Positions 46,712-57,319 of a stretch of DNA of 64,000 bases are shown here, one piece after another. The notes beneath the pieces were generated by a model that was not told the DNA's origin, made no database searches, and saw only the letters and a list, made by a program, of their open reading frames with translations. The translations under genes were made by a program, and so were the position numbers. How positions within the stretch are numbered: the first letter of the stretch is position 1; each line of letters starts with the position of its first letter. Origin of the DNA: Blastocladiella emersonii ATCC 22665 (lineage: Eukaryota > Blastocladiomycota > Blastocladiomycetes > Blastocladiales > Blastocladiaceae); assembly GCA_025594325.1 (NCBI GenBank), contig JANHCV010000012.1, positions 1,178,001-1,242,000 on the forward strand. The letters are read 5' to 3'.

Positions 46712-49700
46712 ATGGCGCCACCAACAACACCGCGGCGCCCGCGCGGGCTCGCGCGCTTCATGTCGCGGCTCGGCCACGGCGTGTCCAAGGCGTCGCTCGC
46801 CTCGACCGCGACCCGCACCGTGTACTTTGGCGCGCCGCCGCCCGCGTCCGTCGCCGCCGCCCTCCCGCCGTACTGCTCGAACGGCATCCAGACGGCAAAG
46901 TACAACAAGTGGACGTTCCTGCCGCGCAACCTGGCCGAGCAGTTCTCGCGCGTTGCCAACCTCTACTTCCTCATGATCGTGGTCCTGCAGATGTTCCCCG
47001 CCATCCGGTCCACGCACCCGGCGATTGCCGCTATGCCCATCTCCATCATCGTCGCCGTGACCGCCGTCAAGGACGCGGTCGAGGACTACAAGCGCGCGCA
47101 GGCCGACCGCGAGCTCAACGACGCGCCGACGCGGGTACTGGCGGGCGTCGGGTGGTGGAACCCGAATCACCCGCCCCGGCCCTCGCTGCTCCAGCGCTGG
47201 GTGCCGTGGCTGTTCCCGCCGCCCGCCCGCGACCCGCACTCGGCCTCGGTCGCGTCGACGCCCCACACGTCCGTGCCGGGCACCCCGCCGCACCGCAGCA
47301 TGTCCCGGCCATCCTCGGTCCACGCCTCGCCCATCACCCCGCACGACTCGCTCAGCCCGACGGGCTCGATCCCGTACGCGCTCCCGCACTCGACCGACCC
47401 GCTCAACGCGCCGTCGGAGCCGCCACCGACCGCGTCGATGCCGGGCACGCCCGCGCGGCACCCCGTCTCGTCGGCGTTCCCCATGTCGCCCATGTCGCGC
47501 CAGAAATCGTTCAGCGTGACGCCGATCGCGACGGCCGCGTGGTACCCGACGACGTGGGCGTCGCTGCGGGTCGGCGACCTGGTGCGCATCGAGCAGGACG
47601 AGCCGATCCCTGCGGACGTGGTGCTGCTGTGCGCGTCGGGGCCCAACTCGACGGCCTACGTCGAGACCAAGTCGCTCGACGGCGAGACCAACCTCAAGCT
47701 GCGGCACGGCGTGCCCGAGTTTGCGCACGCCGACACGCCCGACCGGTGCGAGCAGCTGCGGTTCGTGCTCGAGAGCGAGCCGCCCAACCCGAAGCTGTAC
47801 ACGTACCGCGGCACGCTGCACGTGCACGTCGAGTCCGATGATCCCGAGGGGGACGAGGTGGCGTCGGTCCCCGTCGTCGCCGACAACCTGCTCCTGCGCG
47901 GGTGCATCCTGCGCAACACGGCGTGGGCGATCGGCGCCGTCGTGTACACGGGCGACGAGTCCAAGATCGTGCTCAACTCGGGCGAGACGCCGTCCAAGCG
48001 GTCCAAGATCGACCGCGACATGAACCCGCAGGTCCTGCTCAACTTTGGCGTGCTGTTCCTGCTGTGCCTGACGTGCGCCGTGCTCAACACCACGTGGGCA
48101 AGGTCGCCGGGCATCTTCGGGTACACAGACCCGCGCGCGTTCCGCCAGTTCGAGTCGGGCCGGTCCCGCGCCGACGACGGCGTGTTTACCTTCTTTTCTG
48201 CGCTGGTCCTTCTTCAAAATGTCGTTCCTATTTCGCTGTACGTGACGATCGAGTTTACCAAGACTTTCCAGGTACGATGCGGCGGCGGGGTGGAGGAGGT
48301 CGCCGGCGACCCGGGGTGGCGCAGCGCGGCCCCGAACTCTGACTCACCCCCTTTTTCTCTCCACCCCTCCTCTCCCACCTCCATCACCCCACTCATATCA
48401 TGTAGGCCTTCTTCATCTACGCCGACGCCGACCTCGCCCACAACGGCAAGCCGTGCGTGGCGCGGACGTGGAACATCTCGGACGACCTGGGCCAGGTCGA
48501 GTTCGTCTTCTCAGACAAGACGGGCACGCTGACGCAGAACATCATGGAGTTCAAGCGGTGCGCCATCGCCGGCCACGTGTACGGCGGGGACATTTCCGAG
48601 TTCCTCGTCGCGCAGCGCACGCTCCTCCCGCCGAACCCGTACGTCGCGCACCAGCCGACGTTCGGCGACGCCGAGCTCGTCCGCCACCTCGCGCACCCGC
48701 CGTCACCCGCGTGGCACGACACCGCGCACCACTTCTTCACGCTTCTCGCGACGTGCCACACGGTGCTCGCGGACCGGTCCGACGCGTCGCGCGTCGAGTA
48801 CAAGGCGCAGTCGCCCGACGAGGCCGCGCTGGTCGCCGCCGCGCGCGATGTCGGGTTCGCGTTCCTCGCGCGCGACGGGAACCGCATCTCGCTGCACGTT
48901 TTGGGCAGTGCGTCGCGGGCCGTCGAGCTGCTGCACGTCATCGAGTTCAACTCGACGCGGAAGCGCATGAGCGTCGTCATCCGCGACCCCGCGGCGGGCA
49001 AGGTGTTCGTGTACACCAAGGGCGCGGACAGCGCCCTCTTCCCGTTCCGCCTGCGCGTCGGCCAGGAGCCGATGATCGCGTCGACGACGGCCGCGCTCGA
49101 GACGTTTGCGACCGAGGGCCTGCGCACCCTGGTGCTCGCGTTCCGCGAGGTCGGCGACGCCGAGTACACCGCGTGGGCCGCGCGGTACCACACGGCGTCG
49201 GTCCAAATGGACGACGGGCGCGACGCTGCGATGGAGGCGCTCGCGGACGAGCTCGAGCGCGGGCTCACGCTGCTCGGGGCGACCGCCATCGAGGACAAGC
49301 TGCAGGTCGGCGTCCCCGAGGCCATCGCCACGCTGTCGGCGGCCGGCGTCCACGTCTGGGTCCTCACCGGCGACAAGACCGAGACCGCGATCAACGTCGG
49401 GTACGCGTGTAACCTCATCACGCCCGAGATGCCGCTCGTCCTCGTGCACGGCGCCGGTAGTGGGACAAACGGTGGGTCGGTCCAGGCGCAGCTCGATACC
49501 GCCCTTGCGCTCGTGTCGAGCGGCGCGCCCGCCGCGCACTACGCGGTGCTCGTGATCGACGGCGACGCGTTAACGGAGACGCTCGACGAGAAGTCGCCCG
49601 CGGTCCGCCGCCAGTTCCTCGAGCTCGCGCTCCGGTGCCGCCACGTCATCTGCTGCCGCGTCAGCCCGCTCCAGAAGGCCCAGGTCGTCGCGCTCGTCCG

Positions 49701-51408
49701 CCGCGAGCTCAAGGTCGTCACGCTCGCGATCGGGGATGGCGCGGTACGTTTTTTCTTGCGCGCGTGTGGGTCTTTGCGGGTGCTGACACTTGAGTGGGCG
49801 ACTGTAGAACGACGTGTCCATGATCCAGGAGGCCGACGTCGGCGTCGGGATCTCGGGCGAGGAGGGCCTGCAGGCGGTCATGGCCAGCGACTACGCGGTG
49901 GGCCAGTTCCGGTTCCTCGTCAAGCTGATGCTGGTGCACGGGCGGTGGTCCAACGTGCGCATCGCCAACATGATCAACTGCTTCCTGTACAAGAACGCAA
50001 CGTGGACGTTAGCGTCGTTCTGGATGCAGTTCTTTGCCGGGTACGTGTTTCCGGGATCGTTCGCTCGTCGGGTGTGGCGCTAACGCTTGGAACGAACAGG
50101 TTCTCGGCCGAGATCATGCACGACTACCTGATCATGATCATGTTCAACACCATCTTCACGCTGGCGCCGGCCATGGTGCTGGGCGTCTTCGAGCAGGACC
50201 TGCCGCAGCAGGTGCTCCTGCGGTACCCGCAGCTGTACGCGAGCGCGCGCGCGCAGTTCACGCGGCCGCGGTTCTGGTGGTTCATGGTCGACGCGCTGTA
50301 CCAGTCCATGGTGTGCTTCTTCGTGCCCTTCTTCGTCTACTACGACACGTCGACGGTGCACCCGCACGGGTTCGGGTCGTCCAAGCTCGACACGTCCATG
50401 CCCGTTGCCATGGCCATCGTCTTTGCCGTCAACCTGTTCGTCGCACTCAACATGCGCAGCATCAACGCGCTCGCCGCGCTCGGCATCCTCGCGTCTGCCG
50501 TCTCGCTGCCCATCTTTGCGCCCGTCTACTCCCTGATCCCCGGCCCGTTCCACGGCGTCGCCGCCCACCTCGCCGCGTCCCCCGCGATCCCGCTCACCGT
50601 CGTCCTCGCCGTCATCATGTGCCTCCTCCCGCGCTGGCTCATCCGGTTCGCCATCGACGCGTTCCACCCGGACGACGCCCAGATCATGCGCGAGGTCCAG
50701 GTCGCGGGGCTACCCTGGCCCAAGGGGTCGCTCGCGTCGCACGGCGTCTTCTCGCCGTCCATGTTCCGCCCGTCGGGTACCTCGCCGACCCCCGGCGCCG
50801 CTGCAACGGGCGCGACCGCGGAGGTCGGCGGGATCGGCGGCAAGTCGACCGCGATGCCCGACCCCGCGAGCCCGAAACGCCGCTCGCTCCTGTACGACGC
50901 CGAGACCCGCACGACCATCGGCCGCACGGGGTTCGCCTTCGCGCAGTCCGCGGGCGCCGCCGAGACGGTCGTTTCGCCAACCGAGTCGCAGGTCGGCGGT
51001 AACGCGGGCCCGCCCCGCCGCCGCGCATCCCTCACGCCCAGCGTCCGATCGTCCGCGTCCAGCCTCCACTTCCACACGCCCGCGGCTACAGGGCACCGCC
51101 GGATCAACAGTGTCGGCGGGACGCCGTCCGCTCCGGCCAACGCGTCCGCGCACGCATCGCGCACGGTCCTCAGCAGTATGGGCCGGTTCGGCAGTCTCCC
51201 CGCGGTCGTCGACGATATCGACGCGGCGATCCCGACGGGGCCAACACCAACGACGCGCGCGCACGGGCATGCGCGGGGAGCATCGCTCGGCGGCGGCGGT
51301 GCGGGTGGGAATGCGTCAGTCCTCGAGACCATCGTGTCGTCGGCCATCGTCCTGCCGGACCCCGACATGGTCGAGGGCGCGAGCGAGGATGAGGATAGCG
51401 ATGTGTAG
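46712..51408 (+). CDS. P4-type phospholipid-transporting ATPase (flippase)
   Basis: Four exons (46712-48271, 48406-49743, 49808-50040, 50100-51408) give 1479 aa; all introns are in phase. P4 hallmarks: [50 protein letters not shown] (DGET of the actuator loop), [16 protein letters not shown] (phosphorylated Asp), [16 protein letters not shown] (nucleotide-binding), [20 protein letters not shown] split by an intron, and [20 protein letters not shown] near the C-terminal helices. It flips phospholipids to the cytosolic leaflet in Golgi, endosome or plasma membrane. A 120-residue Ser/Pro-rich insert lies in the actuator region (after [11 protein letters not shown]) and a Ser-rich cytosolic tail follows residue 1260. 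The Dnf/Drs2-type subgroup was not resolved. Confidence 0.9.
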
Positions 51409-51519
51409 GAGGTGTGTGTATGCATACAGAATAATACCGAAGCCATTTGCACACAACTGTTCGTGACCGTCAGGCTGGCGCCGAGTTCTGCATGGCCGGC
51501 GGAGCGCAAGTGGGAAGGG

Positions 51520-51905
51520 CGGGCGCAAGGCGCGCGTCATGGGCGGCGAAGGCTGAGCGCGGATCGGCGACAGCTGAGCGCGGGTCGGGAGAGTGTAACG
51601 CGCACATCAAGGGCGGCGACAGCCGAGCGCGAGTCAAAAGAGTGTAAAACGCGTGCATTAAGGGCGGCGACGGCCGAGCGCGGATTGGCGACGGCGGAGT
51701 GTGGGTCGCGAGAAAGTAACACGTGCGTCAAGGGCGGCGACGGCCAATCGCAAGTCGGAAGGGCGCAAGACGCGGGTCAAGGGCGGCGAAGGCCGAGCGC
51801 GGATCGGGAGAGTGTAACGCGTGCGTCAAGGGCGGCAACGGCCAAGCACGGGTCGGATGAGTGCGAGGCGCGCGTCAAGGGCGGCAGCGACCTGGGCGGG
51901 CGGTT
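51520..51905. repeat. GC-rich tandem repeat array
   Basis: Degenerate units of about 55-60 bp around TCAAGGGCGGCGACGGCCGA and GCGGGTCGGGAGAGTGTAAC, six to seven copies. Open frames here on both strands are by-products of the repeat. Confidence 0.75.
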
Positions 51906-52061
51906 CATGTGGGCGTGAGCGACGCGTGAGTGGCTCAGCTCCGACCTTGAGCGTGCACGCGCGCATGAGTTTCCGTCGCCGCTCGCGCCCCACATGGGGC
52001 CGACAGTCGCCGCGGCCGCCACCGCCACCGACGCCCAACCAACGCCCACCACGACGGCGAG

Positions 52062-52067
52062 TATAAA
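52062..52067 (+). promoter_or_regulatory. TATA box of lectin-family copy B
   Basis: TATAAA about 66 bp upstream of the ATG at 52133, in the same position as for the other family members. Confidence 0.6.
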
Positions 52068-52132
52068 GCCGGCGGCACCTCGAGCTCGCCCTCGCGCTCT
52101 CTTGCTCGCTCGCCATCCGCGCGACAGTCACC

Positions 52133-53484
52133 ATGCGCTTCATGTTCCTGCTCGTTCTCGCGGCCATGCTGGCCATCGGCGGCCAGCTCGCCTCGGCTAG
52201 TGACTATCCGTCCGTGATCGACAGCCGACAGCCCTGCCCTTCAAACATCACCACTCACTTGCAGGATCGCCCACGACGGCCACCTGCAGGACCAAGATCT
52301 CGCTTGGCGGCATGGCGCACATCCAGGACCGGCGTTTCCACAACACGGGCCGGTGCATCGACTTTTCCGAAGCTACAGCGAGTGCGTACTCTACCCTGTG
52401 TCGGCTGCGTCCGGCCATGTAATCGCTCATCGCCTGATCGCGTTTGTAGACGGCCAGTCGGCCAAGGCACAGTTGTGGGCGTGCACCAACTATCGGAACT
52501 TGGAGATGGGCTACCGGGGGCCAGACACGTCGCCGCACGTCCATGAGGTGCGCGAGGTCCGCAATCGGCACTATTACGCGCGCCAGTACGTTTAGCAAGT
52601 CGGCGCCTTCTCACAAATGTGCTGTATCAGTCGCTGACTCGGGCTCAATGTCGATTAGGATCGTCCACATCCACAACGGCGTCGAATACTGCCTCGACAT
52701 AGCCGAGGGCAGCGCGCATCCAGGCGCAGGTGTCCGCTGGTGGAAGTGGTACGGCCCCGTTGCTCAGCGCGACGCACGCATCAGCTTACGCAAACGCTCC
52801 CCATGCAACCAGCAACGGGACCCCGGCGCAGGACTGGTCGTTCCCTCCTTATGACTTCACCCCCATTCGCTCGGTGGCGAACCCAGCCCTCTGCCTCGAT
52901 CCAGAGCACGGTACGCTGGTTGAGCGCTGGATCGACACCAAACCCTCGTCACTAACAGCAACGATGGCAACGGCACACCGCTAGGCTTCAACGACGACCG
53001 CAACGGCCAGCGGCTGCAGCTGTGGCACTGCCACGGCGGCAATGAGCAGCTTTTCTACACGGGCAACCCAACCAAGGAGTTCACCAACGGCCTGTACGAC
53101 ATGCAGCGCGAGTGCCGCGCCCAGGGCTCGTCGCGCGAGCCGTGCACCTTCACGTGCGCGTACCGCAAAGACTGGAAGCACTTCTGGTACGACGGCGTCG
53201 AGTTCTCGTGCGGGTACCCGGACGGGCGCAACGGGGCACTCATCTGCACCTCGCCGCTCGACCAATACACCTACCAGCACGACTGGTACATCGAGCCGGA
53301 GCCGCTGTGCTGGTGCGAGTGCAGCTCGTGGGGCGGCGGCGAGGAGAAGGTCGGCGCGCACCGTAACCGCACTCGCAAGTTCGCGCTCAAGGGGACCCTC
53401 GGTCGCGCCACGATCCAGGCGACCAAGTCGGCGACGGCGGTGGCCTCCGCTGCGCCGACCCTCAACGTCCGCGGCCGCCAGTAG
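52133..53484 (+). CDS. Secreted ricin-B-like Cys-rich protein (copy B)
   Basis: About six exons. Exon 1 (52133-52199) encodes the signal peptide MRFMFLLVLAAMLAIGGQLA. The following exons carry NTGRCIDFSEATA, QSAKAQLWAC, VEYCLDIAEGSAHPGAGVRW, GTPAQDWSFPP with ALCLDPEH, and in the last exon NGQRLQLWHCHGGNEQLF: three or four CLD...QxW units as in ricin-type beta-trefoil lectins. The last exon adds a Cys-rich domain (CTFTCAYRKDWKHFWYDG..., LCWCECSSWGGG) and a tail ending APTLNVRGRQ. Secreted, probably carbohydrate-binding; no toxin catalytic domain is present. The family was not recognised beyond the trefoil motif. Introns are short with GTGCG/GTACG donors. Confidence 0.65.
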
Positions 53485-53489
53485 GTAGC

Positions 53490-54339
53490 CTGACTCGCGC
53501 ATCGGCCTGCCCGACTCGCGCTCCATCCTTTGTGTCCTCATAACTTTGTGTTGCAGCAAGTAAAATGCATGGTTTATCCATGTGTAGTCCATCACGGTTG
53601 ACTTGAGGTGAGAGCGCGGACCTGAAGTCGCCGCCTAGCCCCGCGAAGCATCCTCGCTCTCTCACTCCCGCCCGATGATATCCCATGAATATAAGCCCCT
53701 ACGCGATCAAACCTTCCCCAAAGATGAGAGCGATGATCAACTGGAGCAGCCGTCAGCCGGACAGACACGGCCGTGGAGCGTATGGCTTCGGAAGCGGCGC
53801 TCGTCTCGACGTGAGAGCAGGCCGAAGCGCGAGAAGGTGTGGCTGTGACGCTGGACGTGCGACGCACCATGACATTGGAAGACACGCACGTACTGCTTGG
53901 TCGAGGCCCGCGCCGCCCTTGCGGAAGCCGTGCGCGTCAGGTCGCCGATCCTCGCCTCGCGTCCCCCGCGTGCGTCAGAACGCGGTTTGACGCCCGCGCT
54001 CGCGTCGCAGTAGTCGTACGTGCCAGATCGCCGATTCTCGCTTCGCGCCAGTCGCGTGCATCGATCGGTCTGCAGCACGATTCCCCTTGCACCCGGTACC
54101 TCGTAAGCGAACAGATCGCGAGTGTATGATCATGCCGATGGAGCGGACCGTGCGCAGTGGTCTCACGCCGCTGGTGGTGCTCCGTCGACCGCTGCAACTG
54201 AGCTGGCGAGCGCCTTTCTTGTTGTTCGTGAAAATCTTCCCGCTTTGACCTTTTCGAAGTGGTGCACGGAGAGCTGCAGCGGGTAGCGGTTGCACCCGCA
54301 AGATCGTGTGCGCCCTCTAGGCTCCCGCACAGATCAACA
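53490..54339. other. Intergenic region between lectin-family copies
   Basis: Begins with the conserved 3' flank of copy B (GCAAGTAAAATGCATGG near 53560). A TATAAG at 53691 and an ATG at 53724 resemble a family promoter but the reading frame that follows (MRAMINWSSRQPD) has no signal peptide. This may be the remains of the missing first exon region of copy C. Confidence 0.45.
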
Positions 54340-55608
54340 TAGCGATCAGTGTCCAGCCGGTCGACACCCCGTACTCGTACGCGCTCGACGGCCAGTCCCG
54401 GATCCTTCCTTTCGTCCGTTGCTCACTCGCGTGGCCTTTTCCAGGGCCAAGATCTTGCTCGGCGGCATATTGCACATTCAGGACAGCCGGTTCCACAACA
54501 CGGGCCGGTGTATCGACTTTTCCGAGGCGACGGCGAGTGCGTACACCATGCCGAGTCGGTGAGGCCATCCGATCCAATCTCCCACTGCCTGGATTGCGTT
54601 GCTAGACGGTCAGTCGGCCAAGGCGCAGCTGTGGGCGTGCAGCAATCGCTACGACGGCAAAAACTCGCCCCACAACCACCTCGTACACGAAGGCGAGGAA
54701 AAGTACTTCATGGATCCGCGCCAGTACGTAATGTGGGCAAGTACGCGCGGTGTACGTGCTGTGGGTCGCTGACTCGGACTTCACGTCGATTAGGATCGTT
54801 CACGTTCACAAGGGCGTCAATTACTGTCTCGACGTGGCCGAGGGCAAGGCCTTCGCTGGTGCCGAAGTTCGCTGGTGGAAGTGGTGCGTGTGATCCCCCT
54901 ACGTCCGGATGTTCGCTTTCTTTTTCGCTAACGCGACACGCGACTGGCAACGGAACCCCGACGCAGGACTGGAGGTTCTACCCTCGCGACAGCTGCTCCA
55001 TTCAGTCGATTCTCAACGAAGGTCTCTGCCTCGACCTGCTAACGGTACGCTTTTTGGTGCTCACGCTGACCAGTAGCCGCTTGAACGTGCACTGACGGCG
55101 GCGTAACGACTTTCACTAGGCATCAATAACGACTGGAACGGGCAGCGGCTGCAGCTCTGGTACTGCCACGGCGGCATGGAGCAGCGCTTCATGACGGGCA
55201 GCAAGGACAACACCAACGGCCTGTACGACATGCGGAACGAGTGCCACACGGGGAGCACGTCGCGCGCCGTGCACCTTCACGTGCGCGTACCGCGAGGACT
55301 GGAAGATTTGCCGGTACGACGGCGTCGACTACTCGTGCGAGTACCCGGACGGGCCCAACCGGCCGCTCGTGTGCGCGTCGGCACTCGACCCGCGCAAGTT
55401 CTGGCACGATTGGTCGCCCGAGCCGGAACCGCTGTGCTGGTGCGAGTGCAGCTCGTGGGGCGGCGGCGAGGAGAAGTTCGGCGCAAGTCGCAACCGTACT
55501 CGCAAGTTTGCGCTCAAGGGGAGCGCTGGTCGCGCTACGGTCCAGGCGACCAAGTCGGCGACGGTCGCTGCCGCCGCGCCAACGCTCGCGGTCCGCGGCC
55601 GCCAGTAG
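54340..55608 (+). pseudogene. Secreted ricin-B-like Cys-rich family, broken copy C
   Basis: Contains the family exons NTGRCIDFSEATAS (near 54510), GQSAKAQLWACSNRYDG (54610), VNYCLDVAEGKAFAGAEVRW (54810), GTPTQDWRFYP with LCLDLL, and NDWNGQRLQLWYCHGG (55130). No signal-peptide exon or TATA box was found upstream. In the last exon a short indel near 55255-55270 shifts the frame: after MRNECHTGS the original frame reads out of phase until the conserved ALDPRKFWHDWSPEPEPLCW frame, which ends at 55608 with VRGRQ. Probably a pseudogene; its sequence is otherwise close to copies B and D. Confidence 0.68.
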
Positions 55609-55913
55609 CAGCGCGTGTTGCAGCGTGCCCTTTGCACATCCTTGTCCTTGATTTCTATTTGCATATACTTTCGTTTGGTTTCGTTACGGCATCTCGGTTC
55701 GCGCTCGTAGTTCCGGCGGAGGTGACCGAGAAGTGTGGCGCAACGCGTGCACCCGCGCTTGACGTCACTGGGCGCCGCCCACGTGTGTGGCTCAGCTGCC
55801 GACTTGCCTCTTCCATCCTTTGCGCGCGCGCGACTGCCCACGGCGCCCATGTGGGCCTCGAACAACGGCCTGTGCCGCCCGAGTTTGCATAGGCGTTGCG
55901 AGTCGCCCCGGCG

Positions 55914-55919
55914 TATAAA
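55914..55919 (+). promoter_or_regulatory. TATA box of lectin-family copy D
   Basis: GCGTATAAAG, about 72 bp upstream of ATG 55991. Confidence 0.6.
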
Positions 55920-55990
55920 GGTGGCACTCGCCCCCGCTGCAGTTCCGCTCTCACTCGTGTTGTTAACGGATCATAGCACTCAAAGCAACC

Positions 55991-57314
55991 ATGCACATCA
56001 GCCGACTGCTCGTCGCTGTTGCCCTCCTGGCGTTCGTCGCCAAGACGTGCGATGCTATCGTCATCCCGTTTCCCCCGATCTGGTATGCTCTGTGTGAAGG
56101 TCGCTGGCTCTGGTGCATCCGCTCACATCGCACCGCTCTGCTCAGGGGATTTCTGTCGGTTGTGGGCATGAGGCACACCGAGTACTGGATGGAGAACACG
56201 GGCCGCTGCGTCGACTTCTCGGAGGCCACGGCGAGTACGTGTAGCTCGCCCGCTCAGCGCACGTTGCCTCCCGCGACTGTTGCGTGTCAACTCACCGCAT
56301 TCGCACCGATCCTCGCTAGACGGAGTCTCCGCCAAGGCGCAGCTGTGGGCGTGCAGCCAGGTGTGGGGGAAGGACTCTGCCGACACACCGCACGCGCACA
56401 AGTTTCTGGATCCCAACAAAGACATGACGTACGTGAACCTCCTCACTCGGCACAATCGTGGCGTGGTCGCTCACGCACACGTTCCCGTCCATGTCACGTT
56501 TAGGGTCGTGCACGAGTACGGCGGCGTCGAGTACTGCCTCGACGTGGCCGAGGGCAAGGCGTTCGCTGGCGCGGACGTGCGCTGGTGGAAGTGGTACGTG
56601 GACTTGAACGTCAAGCTCACAAAGTCGCTCGCTCACCGTCCTTGCAATCGCAACGTGGCAGCAACGGCACACCCGCTCAGAAGTGGAACAAGTGGGACGG
56701 GCACGTCCGCTCCAAGCTCAACAATAACCTGTGCCTCGATCCCGATCAGGGTGCGCGCCGGCCGCTGAACAGTCGCGAGGACCAGGACGACTAACGACGA
56801 CGAACCGCTAGGCTTCAACAACGACTGGAACGGGCAGCGGCTGCAGCTGTGGCACTGCCACGGCGGCGGCGAGCAGGTTTTCGGCATCGACCCCAAGGTC
56901 TACACCAACGGCATGTTCGACATGCGCCGCGAGTGCAAGGCGCAGCGCGGCTACAAGCAGACCTGCACCTTCACGTGCGCGTACCGCGAGCAGTGGAAGC
57001 GCTTCTGGTACGACGGCGTCACCTACTCGTGCGGGTACCCGGACGGCCGCGAGGACCCCGTGTGCCTGTCGCAGCTCGACTCGACAGTGTACCCACACGA
57101 CTCGAGCCCCGAGGACGGCGATCTGTGCTGGTGCGAGTGTCGGACGATCGGCGCCCCGACCGAGTCCGTCGGCGCGCCGCGGAACCGCACGGCCCCAACC
57201 TCGCCCGCCGTGACTCGAGTCAGCCTGCCGTCGGCGAAGCGGGCGACCAAGACGGCGGCGGGTGTCTCGGCAGCGACTGCCGTTCCGACTCTCGGCGCGC
57301 ACGGTCGCCAGTAG
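55991..57314 (+). CDS. Secreted ricin-B-like Cys-rich protein (copy D)
   Basis: Signal peptide MHISRLLVAVALLAFVAKTC, then short exons with NTGRCVDFSEATAS, VSAKAQLWACSQVWG, VEYCLDVAEGKAFAGADVRW, GTPAQKWNKWD with LCLDPDQG, and the last exon NDWNGQRLQLWHCHGGGEQV. The Cys-rich domain follows (CTFTCAYREQWKRFWYDGVT, YSCGYPDGREDPVC, LCWCECRT) and the end is TLGAHGRQ. All exons are open and splice sites look usable, so the gene is probably functional. It is the most divergent at the C-terminal linker (Pro/Thr-rich APTSPAVTRVS). Secreted; lectin-like binding is inferred from CLD/QxW motifs only. Confidence 0.66.
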
Positions 57315-57319
57315 TTGGA

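Noticed and set aside
52133-57314. Ricin-type toxin genes
   Set aside because: Only lectin-like trefoil motifs are seen; there is no N-glycosidase (A-chain) domain or other toxic enzyme.
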